Source: Bryobacterales bacterium (GTDB lineage: Bacteria > Acidobacteriota > Terriglobia > Bryobacterales > Bryobacteraceae). Taken from it: a stretch of DNA of 36,402 bases. Below the pieces are notes generated by a model. The model was not told the origin of the DNA, searched no databases, and saw only the letters and a program-made list of their open reading frames with translations. The position numbers were made by a program, and so were the translations under genes. Location: assembly GCA_020852755.1 (NCBI GenBank), contig JADZAF010000224.1, positions 1 through 36,402 of the forward strand. Reading direction: 5' to 3'. Below, in pieces: positions 7,427 to 17,900 of this stretch (its first letter is position 1; each line of letters starts with the position of its first letter).

Positions 7427-8368
7427 ATGTTGTTCGAGAGCAGCTTGCACCTCACGCGCCGCCGCCTGCTGGCCGCCGGCGCCGCTTCCTTTTCCGCCGT
7501 ACCGCGTGGGAACGCCGCCCGGTCTTTCCGCCTCGGCTGCATGGCCTCGATGTACAGCGGCTTGCGACTGGAAGAGGCGGTCTCACGCATTCGCAAAGCC
7601 GGCTACCGCCACATCGCCCCGGCCCGCAGCCACGCCGGGGAAGCGATCTTCTCGCCCGAAGTGCCCGCCGGCGCCCGCGCCGGCATGCTGCGGCGCATCA
7701 AAGACCTGGGCGTGGAGCCGTTCCTCAGCCTGGGCGGCTTCGCCGGCGATCCGCAGAACGAGAAAGGACTGGCGGGTTACCTGGCCCAGTTGGACCTGTG
7801 CGCCGATTTCAACATTCCTATCATGGTGGGCGGCGGGCCCTGGTACTACCAGAAGTTTCCGAACCTGCCCAAAACGGCCGCCGTATGGGAGCAGGAAGTC
7901 ACCCGGTTCTACCGGGGACTGGAAAAGGCCGTGCGTCATGCCGAGACCATCGGGGTCACCATCGCGCTGAAGCCGCATACCGGCATCACCGCCACCGCTA
8001 AGGCCTGTATGGAGGTGGTCAGGCGGATCGTTTCCGAGCGCCTGAAGATCTGCTGGGATGCGGGCAACGTCTCGTTCTACGAAGGGATCTATCCCGACCC
8101 CGACTTGCCTGCCCTGGCCTCCCAGGTGAAGGCGGTGTGCATCAAGGACCACCTGGGCCCGCGCGGCGAGGCCAACTTTCCGGTGCCCGGCCAGGGGCAG
8201 GTGGATCACGACATGATGTTCCGCACGCTGTTTGCGGCCGGCTTCAACGGGCCCATGGCGGTGGAGCGGGTGGACGGGCGGGATGGCGGAAAACTGGCGC
8301 CGGAAGTCGCCGATGAACGGCTGGCCGCGGCCAACCGCTACCTGGTTTCCGTTCTCGAGCGCATCTGA
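7427..8368 (+). CDS. Sugar phosphate isomerase/epimerase-like TIM-barrel protein with Tat-type leader
   Basis: A 313-residue protein starting at ATG 7427, with AGGGG about 10 nt upstream. The leader HLTRRRLLAAGAASFSAVPRG (residues 8-28) is a twin-arginine signal; a following GNAARSFRLG marks the start of the mature domain. The rest fits the xylose isomerase-like/AP endonuclease family 2 TIM barrel. Visible features are RIRKAGYRHIAPARSHAGE, metal-ligand-type positions KPHTG (about 184-188), the strand-end CWDAGNVSFY (about 205-214), IKDHLGP (about 242-248) and the final AVERVDG (about 282-288). Such proteins isomerise or epimerise keto-sugars, inosose or related polyols; many Acidobacteria and Planctomycetes carry exported versions of unknown substrate. 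It is monocistronic and converges on the efflux-channel gene with only 21 bp between stop codons. Confidence 0.87.
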   Translation: MLFESSLHLTRRRLLAAGAASFSAVPRGNAARSFRLGCMASMYSGLRLEEAVSRIRKAGYRHIAPARSHAGEAIFSPEVPAGARAGMLRRIKDLGVEPFLSLGGFAGDPQNEKGLAGYLAQLDLCADFNIPIMVGGGPWYYQKFPNLPKTAAVWEQEVTRFYRGLEKAVRHAETIGVTIALKPHTGITATAKACMEVVRRIVSERLKICWDAGNVSFYEGIYPDPDLPALASQVKAVCIKDHLGPRGEANFPVPGQGQVDHDMMFRTLFAAGFNGPMAVERVDGRDGGKLAPEVADERLAAANRYLVSVLERI

Positions 8369-8389
8369 AGTGCCTGGCCGCTGCCCCCG

Positions 8390-9790
8390 CTACTGCCAGC
8401 CGCCGCCCAGAGCCCGGTACAATTCGACGAACGAAAGCAATTCCTGCAGGCGCAACTGGGCCAGTGCCAGTTGCCCGCGAAACAGGTTCCGTTCCGCATC
8501 CAGCACCTGGAGATAGCTGTCCAACCCTCCCTCGTAGCGCAGTTTCGACAGGCGAGAGGTGTCCCTCAGGGCGCGCACCAGCAGGTCCTGCTGAGTACGC
8601 TGTTCACGCGTGCGATCGTAACGGATCAGCGCGTCGGAGACTTCGCGGAAGGCGTTGTAGATGGTCCTGCGGTATTGAAGCACCATCTCGCGCTGCTGGG
8701 CTTCCGACAGGCGCACACCGGCACGCACGCGGCCGGCGTCGAAGATCGGGAGCACCGCGCCGGGTGAAATGTTCCAGAGCCGCGCCGGACCCGTGAAGAG
8801 ATCGGACAGAGCCCGGCTCTGCCCGCCCAGAAAGCCGGTCAGGGAGATCTGCGGGAAGTAGTAGGCCCGGGCGACGCCGATCTCGGCATTAGAGGCAACC
8901 AGGATCTGCTCGGCCTGGCGTATGTCCGGACGGCGTTCCAACAGTGCGGAGGGAAGCCCGGCCGGGATGGCGGCCGGCAGTCCGAAGTCATCCAGCGCCT
9001 TACCCCTGGCGATGTCGCCGGGCTCCTTGCCGAGCAGCAGGCTGAGGGCGTTTTCGGCCTGTCCGATGTCGCGCTCGGCGCTGGCGATCTGGGCAGTGGC
9101 GGTATAGACCAGCTGTTCGGCCTGGCGGACGTCCAGCCCGGTGGCCGCGCCGCGCTGGTGGCGCAGGCGGACCAGCCTCAGGCTGTCTTCCGCCACCTTG
9201 TGAGTGGCGCGGGCGATCTCGAGTTCCAGGTCGCGCTCCCGCAGGGTGAAGTAGCTGGACGTCACCTCCGCGATCAGCGACACGATCACCCCGCGGTGCC
9301 CTTCCTCGGTAGCCAGGTACTGGGCGCGGGCCGATTCGTTGAGCCGCCGCAGCCGTCCCCATAGGTCCAGCTCCCACGACAATGCGCCGCCCACCTGTGT
9401 ATAGCTGACATCCAGGGGTGTTCCCGCCCGGACGATGCGCGAAGAGCCTATCGAGGATGGCCGGTTGGCCGCGAATTCGGCTTCCGCCCCGACGAAGGGA
9501 AGCTGTTCGGAGCGCACAATCCGGAAGCGCGCCCGGGCCTCCTGCACCCGCTCGGCGGCGATCCCCAGGTCCAGATTCTGCTTCAGGGCCGTGCCGACCA
9601 GTTCCTTGAGCTTCTCGTCCTCGAACAGATCCGGCCAGCGGGTGTCCGCCAGCGATGCCGCCGAGGCGCCGGCCGTCGAGCCCCGGTGCTGCTGGGGCAC
9701 GTTGACCGGCGGCCGCTTGTAGTCGGGACCTACGGCGCACCCCGCCAGCAGCAGCGGCAGCAGAAGAGGGAGACGGTGTGCGTTTCTCAT
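8390..9790 (-). CDS. RND efflux outer-membrane channel lipoprotein (NodT/OprM/TolC family)
   Basis: A 466-residue protein starting at ATG 9790; that ATG overlaps the TGA of the pump gene by 4 nt (9787-9790), so the two are translationally coupled. The N-terminus is a lipoprotein signal with lipobox LLAGC, followed by the near-diagnostic AVGPDYKRPPV of NodT-type channels. The body has two similar halves of coiled-coil helices and short strands, as in the OprM/CusC trimeric tunnel. The first half includes SWELDLWGRLRR. The second includes RRPDIRQAEQ, GVARAYYFPQISLTG and GGLDSYLQVLDAERNLF. It forms the exit duct of the tripartite pump encoded upstream. In-frame codons further upstream of 9790 are inside the pump gene in another frame and were not taken as start. 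Full length, nothing missing. Confidence 0.96.
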   Translation of the reverse strand: MRNAHRLPLLLPLLLAGCAVGPDYKRPPVNVPQQHRGSTAGASAASLADTRWPDLFEDEKLKELVGTALKQNLDLGIAAERVQEARARFRIVRSEQLPFVGAEAEFAANRPSSIGSSRIVRAGTPLDVSYTQVGGALSWELDLWGRLRRLNESARAQYLATEEGHRGVIVSLIAEVTSSYFTLRERDLELEIARATHKVAEDSLRLVRLRHQRGAATGLDVRQAEQLVYTATAQIASAERDIGQAENALSLLLGKEPGDIARGKALDDFGLPAAIPAGLPSALLERRPDIRQAEQILVASNAEIGVARAYYFPQISLTGFLGGQSRALSDLFTGPARLWNISPGAVLPIFDAGRVRAGVRLSEAQQREMVLQYRRTIYNAFREVSDALIRYDRTREQRTQQDLLVRALRDTSRLSKLRYEGGLDSYLQVLDAERNLFRGQLALAQLRLQELLSFVELYRALGGGWQ

Positions 9791-12700
9791 TCGGCCTGCT
9801 CCGCGGCCGGCTGTATGCCGGGCGCCGTTCTCCGCATCCGCTCCGCGGCCCGCTGCACCACCGCGTAGAGCACCGGCACGATGAAGATGGCCAGCAGGGT
9901 GGCGGCATTCATGCCTCCGAAAACCGCCGTGCCGAGCGAGCGCCGCGAAGCGCCGCCGGCGCCCTGCGCCAGCAGCAGCGGCGTCACGCCCAGAATGAAA
10001 GCGAAAGAGGTCATCAGGATGGGGCGCAGCCGCAGCCGCGCGGCTTCCATGGCCGCATCGCGGATGGACAGGCCGGTCTCGTGACGCGCGCGGGCGAACT
10101 CCACGATCAGGATCGCGTTCTTGGCCGCCAGCCCGATCAGCGTCACGATCCCGATCTGCGTGTAAATGTCGTACGGATAGGACCGCAGCCAGACGGCGAA
10201 CAGCGCGCCGAATAAGCCCAGCGGGAGCGCCAGGATGACGGCGAAAGGAATCGACCAGCTTTCGTACAAGGCCGCCAGGAACAGAAAGACCAGCACGGCG
10301 GCGAATCCGAAGATCAGCGCTTCGTTGCCCTGGGCCAGCTTCTCCTGGAAGGTGGTTCCGGTCCACTCATAGCCGTACCCGGAAGGGAGCGCGGTTGAGG
10401 CCAGCTCTTCCATCGCCCGAATGGCTTCCCCGGTGCTGTAGCCGGCCGCCGGACCGCCCAGCAGCTGGACGGCGCTGAAGCGGTTGTAGCGGTAGACGAC
10501 TTCCGGACCGGCGGTGGCCTGAATGCCGGCCAGCGTGGCGAGCGGCACCATGTCCCCCCCGCTGTTGCGCACATAGAAACGGCTCAGAGCCGCGGGATCG
10601 TTGCGGAACTCCGGCTGGGCCTGCACCAGGACCTGCCAGGTGCGGCCGAAAGCGTTGAAGTCGTTCACGTAGAGACCGCCCAGGAAAGTCTGCAGGGTGT
10701 TGTAGGCGTCGGTGACGGGAATGCCGAGTGTCTGGAGCTTGTCCAGGTCTACGTTCACGCGGTAAGCCGGGGAGCTGGCGCGGAAGGTGCTGATGATGTT
10801 GCCGAGTTCCGGGCGCCGCTGGGCCGCCTGCATGAGCACGTCAGCCGCCTGGGCAAGCTCTTCGAGCGAGGCGCCGGCCCGGTCTTCCAGCATGAACTGG
10901 AAGCCGCCTGTGCTGCTGATGCCCAGGATGGGCGGCTGGCCGTAAGCAAAGGTGGAGGCTTCCGGGACCTTGGCGAGTTCGGCCTGCAGGCGGGAGCGGA
11001 TGGCCTGGAACTGAAGATCCGGCGCCGTCCGCTGACTCCAGGGCCGCAGCCGGACGATCAGGCTGGCCACGTTCGAACTGCTGGTGCGGGTGGCCGTGTC
11101 GATGCCCCCCAGAGTGGAAATCGCTTCCACGCCGGGAACGGCCGCCACCACCTGCTCGATCTTTCGGGTGGCCGCGTCGGCGCGCGCCACCGAGGCGCCG
11201 TCCGGCAACCGGATGGACACGAAGATCGACCCCTGGTCTTCTTCGGGAAGGAATCCGGTGGGAAGGTGACGGAACAGAACGCCGCCCAGCAGCCAGAAAC
11301 ACGCCAGTCCGGCCAGGGCCAGGGCCGACTTCCGGATCAACACGCTCACCCCGGAGAGGTAGTGCGTCCGGGTGAACTCGAAGCCGCGGTTAAAGCCGCG
11401 GAAGAAGCCCCCCAGCCAGCCGCGCCCCTTCATCCTCGGCCGCAGGAGGATGGCGCTGAGCGCCGGGCTGAGAGAGAGCGCGTTGAAGGCGGAAAGCAGC
11501 ACGGAGGCGGCGATCGTCAGGGCGAACTGCTTGTAGATCTGGCCGCTGATGCCGCCCAGGAAGGCCACCGGGATGAACACCGCCGCCAGGATGCAGGCGA
11601 TCGCCACCACCGGCGCGGACACTTCGTCCATGGCCCGCATGGTGGCTTCGCGCGCGCCCATCCCTTCGTCGATGTTCCTCTGGACGGCCTCCACTACCAC
11701 GATGGCGTCGTCCACCACGATTCCTATGGCCAGCACCAGGCCGAACATGCTGGTGATGTTGATGGAAAAGCCCAGCAGGGGAAACAGGGCGAAGGTGCCC
11801 ACGATCGAGACCGGAACGGTGAGCAGCGGGATCAGGGTGGCCCGCCAGTTCTGCAGGAAGAGGAACACCACCAGGATGACCAGGCCGACGGCTTCAAACA
11901 GGGTGATCAGCACCTCCTCGATGGCGGAGCGCACGAACACCGTCGAATCGTAGGGCATCAGGTAGTCGATCCCGGCGGGAAAGCTTTTCTTCGCCTCCTC
12001 CATGTAAGCGCGGACCCGCTCGGCGGTGGCCACCGCATTGGCGCCGGGAGAGAGGTAGACAATGAGGTTCCCGGCATCCTGCCCGTTGACCCGGCTGAAG
12101 CCCATGTAGGTGCGCGCGCCCAACTCCACCCTCCCGATGTCGCGGATGCGCAGCAGCGAAGCGTCGGGCTGTGCACGAAGCACGATGTCCTCAAACTGGG
12201 CGGGATCAACGAGCCGTCCGGGCGCGCTCACCGAGTACTGGAAATCGGTCCCCCGGGGCGTGGGCGGCTGCCCGATGCTGCCGGCCGGGTTCTGCCGGTT
12301 TTGTGCCTGGATGGCGTTGCTGACATCGGTGGCGGTGATGCCCAGCTTGGCCATCCTGTCCGGATCGACCCACACCCGCATCGAATAGATCAGGTTGGAT
12401 CCCAGCCGGCATTCACCCACCCCATCGATGCTGCCGAGCTGATTGAGAAGGTTGATCTGGGCGTAATTGGTCAGGAACAGGCGGTCGTAGCGCTTGTCGG
12501 GTGAAATCAGGCTGATACTGGTGAGGAAGGCCGGCGAAACCTTCTTCACGATCACGCCCTGGCGCTGCACCTCGGCCGGAAGCCGGGGCATGGCGATATT
12601 GACCCGGTTCTGGGTCTGCACGGTGGCGATGTCCGGATCGGTGCCCAGCCGGAACGTGATCTGAATGTTGAGCGTCCCGTCGTTGGCGCTGCTCGAAAGG

Positions 12701-12933
12701 AAGTAGAGCATGCCGTCCAGGCCGATCAACTGCTCTTCGATCGGCTGCGCCACGGTCTTCTCCAGATCCTGGGCATTGCCCCCCAGGTAGGTGGCCGTGA
12801 CCTGCACCACCGGCGGAACCACTTCGGGATAGGTGGCCATGGGCAGGGTGGGGATGGCCACCGCGCCCAGAATGACGATCACGATGGCGATCACCATCGC
12901 GAAGACGGGATGCTGAATGAAGAAGCGGGCCAT
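9787..12933 (-). CDS. RND multidrug efflux permease, HAE1 (AcrB/MexB) family
   Basis: A 1048-residue inner-membrane proton antiporter, the usual length for hydrophobic/amphiphilic efflux pumps. It starts FIQHPVFAMVIAIVIVI (TM1) and PEVVPPVVQVTATYLGG (first porter subdomain). The proton-relay residues are present: the adjacent Asp pair in GIVVDDAIVVVEAV (TM4) and the Lys in GLAAKNAILIVEFA (TM10). The pump assembles with the adaptor and channel encoded on either side to expel amphiphilic toxins from the inner-membrane leaflet or periplasm. It starts 3 nt after the adaptor stop codon and overlaps the channel start, so all three should be made from one transcript under the adjacent TetR regulator. 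No HMM was run to separate HAE1 from heavy-metal (HME) pumps; the assignment rests on the DD pair and overall AcrB-like sequence. Drug spectrum cannot be predicted. Confidence 0.97.
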   Translation of the reverse strand: MARFFIQHPVFAMVIAIVIVILGAVAIPTLPMATYPEVVPPVVQVTATYLGGNAQDLEKTVAQPIEEQLIGLDGMLYFLSSSANDGTLNIQITFRLGTDPDIATVQTQNRVNIAMPRLPAEVQRQGVIVKKVSPAFLTSISLISPDKRYDRLFLTNYAQINLLNQLGSIDGVGECRLGSNLIYSMRVWVDPDRMAKLGITATDVSNAIQAQNRQNPAGSIGQPPTPRGTDFQYSVSAPGRLVDPAQFEDIVLRAQPDASLLRIRDIGRVELGARTYMGFSRVNGQDAGNLIVYLSPGANAVATAERVRAYMEEAKKSFPAGIDYLMPYDSTVFVRSAIEEVLITLFEAVGLVILVVFLFLQNWRATLIPLLTVPVSIVGTFALFPLLGFSINITSMFGLVLAIGIVVDDAIVVVEAVQRNIDEGMGAREATMRAMDEVSAPVVAIACILAAVFIPVAFLGGISGQIYKQFALTIAASVLLSAFNALSLSPALSAILLRPRMKGRGWLGGFFRGFNRGFEFTRTHYLSGVSVLIRKSALALAGLACFWLLGGVLFRHLPTGFLPEEDQGSIFVSIRLPDGASVARADAATRKIEQVVAAVPGVEAISTLGGIDTATRTSSSNVASLIVRLRPWSQRTAPDLQFQAIRSRLQAELAKVPEASTFAYGQPPILGISSTGGFQFMLEDRAGASLEELAQAADVLMQAAQRRPELGNIISTFRASSPAYRVNVDLDKLQTLGIPVTDAYNTLQTFLGGLYVNDFNAFGRTWQVLVQAQPEFRNDPAALSRFYVRNSGGDMVPLATLAGIQATAGPEVVYRYNRFSAVQLLGGPAAGYSTGEAIRAMEELASTALPSGYGYEWTGTTFQEKLAQGNEALIFGFAAVLVFLFLAALYESWSIPFAVILALPLGLFGALFAVWLRSYPYDIYTQIGIVTLIGLAAKNAILIVEFARARHETGLSIRDAAMEAARLRLRPILMTSFAFILGVTPLLLAQGAGGASRRSLGTAVFGGMNAATLLAIFIVPVLYAVVQRAAERMRRTAPGIQPAAEQAE

Positions 12934-12936
12934 GGA

Positions 12937-14250
12937 TCACTTGCCCGCCGCGGCTTTGGCGGCCGCCGTTTCCCCGCGGTAGAGCGACGGTTGCACGACG
13001 GAACCCGGCCGCACCTTCAACTGCCCCTCCACCACCACACGGTCGCCGGGTTTCAGGCCCTGTTCGACGATCCAGAGCTCCCCCACCCGGTCGCCGGTGA
13101 CCACCGCGCGCGACTCGATCCTGTTGCCCGGCCCGACCGTGTAGACCGACTGGATGTTCTGCAGTTGCTGCACAGCCTTCTGCGGGATCACCAGCGCGCC
13201 CCGGCGTTGATTCACCTGGACTCGCACGCGGCCGAACTGGCCCGGCAGCACGGTTCCTTTCGGGTTCGGGAAACGCGCCTGGAGTTCCAGCGTCCCGGTC
13301 TTGGAGTCGACCTGGTTGAGCGTGTTCTCGATGCGGCCTTTCCAGGGGAAGTCCGAGTTGTCGGCCAGGATCAGTGTGACCGGGAGCGAGCCCCCCACGA
13401 TCTTCTGCCCGCGGGCCGTCCAGGAGAGATACTCGGCTTCGGTCGCCTGGAACCGCACCCAGATAGGGTCCATGGGCACGATGGTGGTCAGGGGGCGCTG
13501 TGCATTCGGAGTCACCAGGCCGCCCACCGGAAGGAGGGAATCGCCGATGCGGCCGCTGATGGGCGCGCAGATGGTTCCGTATTGCAGGTTCAATTCGGCG
13601 TTGCGCAGGGCCGCCCGCAGCGATTCCACTTTGCCCTGCATGGCATCGATCTGGGTGCGGGTCGAGAGACGGGTCTGGTCCACGTTGGCCTGGTTGGCTT
13701 TCACCGCTGCCTCAGCGGCTTTAAGCGCCGCAACCGCGGCGTCCAGGTCCTGCTTGGACGCGGCGTCGGCCTGAACCAGGGGCGCCAGCCGCTCGTAGTC
13801 CTGGCGAGCCTTGATCAGGTTAGCCTGCGCGGACGCCAGGTTGGCTTCGGCCTGCAGCAGGGAAACCTGGCGGCGGGCGAATTCCAGATCCGCCTCGCTC
13901 TCCCGCAGGTTGCCGCGCGCCTGCTGGACGGCGGCTTCATAGGGGCGCAGGTCCAGGACGTAAAGCACCTGTCCGGCCCGCACCTGGGAGCCCGGCCGGA
14001 ACAGCCAGCGCTCGATGTAGCCTTCCACCCGGCCGCGCACCTCCACCATGTCCCGGGCGTAAGTCTGGGCAGCGAAATCCGCGAAGATCGGAACGTCGGC
14101 GGGCTGCACATCCACCACCATTACCGGGATCGCCGGAGGTTGCGCGGACCGGCCCTTCTGGCCCGAGGCGGTGCATCCGCCCAGCAGCACAGCGGCCAGC
14201 GGAAACACGCAAAGACTGGCTGCCGCCCGGAATCTCATAGGCTTCAACAT
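12937..14250 (-). CDS. RND efflux periplasmic adaptor (membrane fusion protein), lipoprotein
   Basis: A 437-residue protein. I chose ATG 14250 because GGTGGA sits about 7 nt upstream and the TetR stop codon is only 4 nt away; ATG 14238 (MRFRAAAS) is a possible alternative and keeps the same signal. A lipobox LLGGC ends the signal peptide, anchoring the protein in the inner membrane. The body follows the AcrA/MexA plan: a lipoyl half-motif (ARDMVEVRGRVEGYIERWLF), then an alpha-helical hairpin rich in Ala/Gln/Arg with a coiled-coil pattern (ARGNLRESEADLEFARRQ and neighbours), then the second lipoyl half (YGTICAPISGRIGDSLL), a beta-barrel and a membrane-proximal domain. It bridges the pump and the outer-membrane channel. 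The C-terminus is an Ala/Lys-rich tail (AAKAAAGK). Confidence 0.95.
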   Translation of the reverse strand: MLKPMRFRAAASLCVFPLAAVLLGGCTASGQKGRSAQPPAIPVMVVDVQPADVPIFADFAAQTYARDMVEVRGRVEGYIERWLFRPGSQVRAGQVLYVLDLRPYEAAVQQARGNLRESEADLEFARRQVSLLQAEANLASAQANLIKARQDYERLAPLVQADAASKQDLDAAVAALKAAEAAVKANQANVDQTRLSTRTQIDAMQGKVESLRAALRNAELNLQYGTICAPISGRIGDSLLPVGGLVTPNAQRPLTTIVPMDPIWVRFQATEAEYLSWTARGQKIVGGSLPVTLILADNSDFPWKGRIENTLNQVDSKTGTLELQARFPNPKGTVLPGQFGRVRVQVNQRRGALVIPQKAVQQLQNIQSVYTVGPGNRIESRAVVTGDRVGELWIVEQGLKPGDRVVVEGQLKVRPGSVVQPSLYRGETAAAKAAAGK

Positions 14251-14254
14251 CCTG

Positions 14255-14875
14255 TTATCCACCGTCGGCGGAAACCCCTTTCCAGAGCAGGTCGAACAGA
14301 AACTCGGTGTCCTCATCGGAAGTCGCCCGCGACCACCCCAGGAGGCGCTGCATGATGAGACCGCGGGTCATCTCGTACACTACCAGTCCCAGGGCGCCGG
14401 CGGGCAGAGAGCGCCGGATGCATCCCTGCTCGCACCCTTCCCGCAGCACCGCTTCCAGCGCGCGCGCCTGCTGCAGGTAGAGGTGCCTGAACTCCTTGCC
14501 GAGATAGGCCATGCCGACGTTGCTGAACTCGGCGTGATAGATGGCCACGAAATCCCGGTTCTCCTCGGCGTAGCGCAGCCTGGTGGTGATGAAGGCCTTC
14601 AGCTTGGCGGCGGTGGTGGGTGCAGCCTCCATGTTCCGCCGGGTCTCGTCGATCAGGCCGGTGAAGCCGCGCTTGAGGGCGGCCAGGTAAATCTCGCGCT
14701 TGGAGCGGAAGTACAGGTAAACGGTGCCTTTGGCCAGCCCGGCGGCCTCGGCGATCTCGTCCACGGTGGCGCCGCTGAATCCTTTGCGGGCGAAGACCTT
14801 GCAGGCCGCCTCCAGGATTTCGCGGCAGCGGAATTCGGAGACCAGTTCCTGCTTGGTCTTCTTGAGGACGGGCAT
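14255..14875 (-). CDS. TetR/AcrR-family transcriptional regulator of the efflux operon
   Basis: A 206-residue protein with an N-terminal helix-turn-helix: REILEAACKVFARKGFSGAT (18-37) followed by VDEIAEAAGLAKGTVYLYF, the classical TetR signature with the YLYF recognition-helix end. The remaining 140 residues are the all-helical ligand-binding and dimerisation domain, whose sequence varies with ligand. It is the first gene of the efflux operon and ends 4 nt before the adaptor start. I infer a drug-responsive repressor of its own operon. A palindrome, TGAC-N6-GTCA, sits immediately upstream of the start codon and is the likely operator. No convincing Shine-Dalgarno sequence is visible before the ATG at 14875, which hints at a short or leaderless transcript or weak translation. 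Confidence 0.95.
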   Translation of the reverse strand: MPVLKKTKQELVSEFRCREILEAACKVFARKGFSGATVDEIAEAAGLAKGTVYLYFRSKREIYLAALKRGFTGLIDETRRNMEAAPTTAAKLKAFITTRLRYAEENRDFVAIYHAEFSNVGMAYLGKEFRHLYLQQARALEAVLREGCEQGCIRRSLPAGALGLVVYEMTRGLIMQRLLGWSRATSDEDTEFLFDLLWKGVSADGG

Positions 14876-14879
14876 GCAA

Positions 14880-14893
14880 TGACCAGCCAGTCA
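14880..14893. promoter_or_regulatory. Candidate TetR operator (TGAC-N6-GTCA)
   Basis: The 14-bp site TGACCAGCCAGTCA has perfect outer arms (TGAC/GTCA) around a symmetric GC centre. It lies 4 bp upstream of the tetR start codon, with a TATGGT -10-like hexamer just beyond it on the minus strand. Direct GACTGACTGG-type repeats in the same place resemble operators of AcrR-like efflux regulators. Autoregulation is inferred. Confidence 0.5.
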
Positions 14894-14969
14894 GTCTACC
14901 ATACTGCCGGGTCAGAGTTGCCGGAGGGAACGGCCCGTTGCTAAACTATTTTAGGAGGTTAGGATCTTA

Positions 14970-17900
14970 ATGACGCGATTTCGCGCGCTCACGCTATTCG
15001 TGTGCGCTCTGTTCGCCGCTCCTCTTGCGGCCCAGACCAGCAACGCCTCGGTCAGCGGCCGGATCAAAGACACAACCGGAGCGGTAATCCCCGGCGCGAC
15101 CGTATCGGTGAAGAACACGGACACCAACGTGATTCGCACCAGCGAGTCGAACGCCGAAGGCATATACACCATCCCCAACCTGATCCCCGGGACCTACACT
15201 CTGTCAGCCATTTTCCAGGGCTTCAAGAACCTGGAACAGGGCCCCTTCCCGCTGCGAGTGGGCGATCGCGTGACTTTGGACCTCACCATGGAGGTGGGGG
15301 CCCAGACCGAACGGGTCACGGTGACGGCCGAGGTTCCGCTGCTGCGGACCGAGGACGTGCAGACCGGCCTGGTGATCGACAACCGGCGCATCCAGGAGTT
15401 GCCCCAGTACAACCGCAACGCCCTGGCGTTCGCAACCCTGACACCCAACGTCAACGGAACCTCGGACGTGGGCAGTCACGACAACGACCTGCGCATCAAC
15501 GGCGGGCGCACGGCGCAGATGGAGTACTACATCGACGGGCAGCCGGTGACCACGGGATACCGGCACGACGTTCCCAATTCGGTTCCTTCCATGGAAGCGG
15601 TGGGCGAGTTCAAAGTGCTCACCAACGGCCTCTCAGCGGAGTATGGCCGCCTCTCCGGAGGAGCCGTCGTGCTGGTCACCCGCTCGGGCACCAACGAATT
15701 CCACGGCTCGGCCTACGAGTATTTCAAGAACGACAAGCTCAACGCCAACGACTGGAATTCGAACCGCTACGGGCGGGCCAAGGGCGTATTCCACGAGAAC
15801 GTCTTCGGCGCCACCATCGGCGGACCGGTTCGCCTGCCGAAACTGTACAACGGCACCGACCGGACCTTCTTCTTCTTCAATTACGAAGGCGCCCGGTACC
15901 GTTCCGGCAGCAACGCCCGTTTCGCCAGCGTGCCCACATCACTGGAACGGAGCGGCGATTTCTCGCAGAGCCTGATCGACTCCGGCTACCCCGTCCAGAT
16001 CTTCGACCCGCTCACCGCCCAATCGGTGAACAACCGGGTGGTGCGGCTGCCCTTCGCGGGCAACAAGGTTCCGGAATCGCGGATCGACCCGATCTCGAAA
16101 ATCTACCTGGGCTATTATCCGCAGCCGAACACCGCCCCGAAAGCCAATTCCAGCCACGACAACAACTTCATCGGCGCCTCCACCAATCCCTCGGAAAACG
16201 ACCGCTACACCGGCCGTCTGGACCAGAACTGGAGCACCAACCATACCACCCATTTTTCGCTGGTCCGGCGCGATGACAAGTCGGCTTCCACCCGCTGGCT
16301 GTCCCCCCTGCAGGCGGTGGGAACCTCTTTCGGCACGGCCCACACGATCACCCTGGACCACACCTGGACGATGTCTCCGACCACGCTGGTGACAGCGCGC
16401 GGCGGCGTGGTGCGGCGCACCTGGTCCAGCGGCAATCTGGTCGACGCCGACGCGTCCGACTGGGGCCTGCAGCCCGAGGTCGTGCTGCTTCTCGGCACCA
16501 CCAAGGGCAGGGTACCCACGCTGCAGACCGGTGACACCCTCACCAACATCGGCGGCGGCAACAGCAACGACCAGTGGGAGACCAGCTACAATGCCTCGCT
16601 GGCGGTCCAGAAACTCTGGGGTAAGCACACCCTGAAGTTCGGCTACGAACACCGCCGGTACTACTCCAACTACGTCAGCGGCGGCGAATTCGGCCTGGCT
16701 TCGCAGCGCAGCGTCACCTCCCAGTACTTCGACCAGCCGGTCCCCACCGGCTCCGGTTTCGCAGGCTGGCTGCTCGGCGCGGTCACCTGGGGTTCCGGCA
16801 CGGAACTGGCCGGACCTGCTTCCCTGCAGACCTATCACGGCGCCTACTTCCAGGACGACATCAAGCTGACTTCCAAGTGGACCCTCAATGCCGGCATCCG
16901 CTGGGACTTCGAACCGCCGCGAACCGAGCGCTTCGACCGGCAGATCTTCTGGGACCGCAACTACAAGTGGGACTGGCAGCCCAACGCCGGCTGGAACTGG
17001 GACAAAGTGCAGCAGCAGGCCGCGGTCTCCGGAGCCGCCGCCCCGCAGTGGCTGACCAACGGCATCTACGGCCGGGCGGCCATCACCGGGACGCCGGAAT
17101 ACCCGGAGCGCATCTTCCAGGAGACCTACCCCTATCACTTCGGTCCGCGGGTGGGCGCAGCGTATCAGATCGACTCCAAGACGGTGGCCCGCATCGGCTA
17201 TGGCATCAACTGGATGACCATGACGGGCAACAGTTTCATGAACGGCGCGGTCTGGAACGTGGGCTACGGAGGACTGGCCCGCCTGACCCAGGGTGGTTCG
17301 CCCGACGGCGGCCTGACCTTCCCCTTGAGCTTCAAGACGCCCATGCCGGGCGGCCAGGGCTATGTGCCGCCCACGCGCAGCGTCGCGGAGCTCAACCAGA
17401 AGATCATGGGCCAGTGGTTCATCTCCGGCGCCGAGAACATGAGCCCCGGCTACGAACACGTTCTCCAGTTGGGTATCCAGCGGGAAGTGGGCAGCGGCCC
17501 GGACAGCTGGGTATTCGAACTGGCGTACAACGGCAATTTGGGCCGCGACCTGCCCTTCTGGCATGGCATGGGCGAGCATATTCTGCCGAACGCTTACCAC
17601 ATCCTCGGCCCCTACGGCGAGAAACTCTTCGCTCCGGTCGACAACCCGTACTACGGGCGCATTCCCTCGGGCGGCAACGCGGGCAAAACCCTGCCCTTCG
17701 GCCGCATGTACACCCTGAACCCGCTGTGGAACGAGATCTGGACCTTCGGCGATCCGCTGGGCACTTCAAACTACCATTCGGCCTACATTCAGGCCGAGCA
17801 TCGCTTCGGGCGCGGCTTCACCTTCCTGGCCAATTACACCTTCGGAAAACAGCTCCAGGATGTGGGCGCCATCGAAGGACAGCGCATGCAGGGCCAGGGC

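Noticed and set aside
8390..10366. 658-residue reading of the efflux channel gene
   Set aside because: The first 192 residues are an out-of-frame translation of the pump gene; the lipoprotein signal starts at 9790.
15939..17600. 553-residue minus-strand frame antisense to the first receptor gene
   Set aside because: No ribosome binding site or domain, and fully contained within a clear receptor gene.
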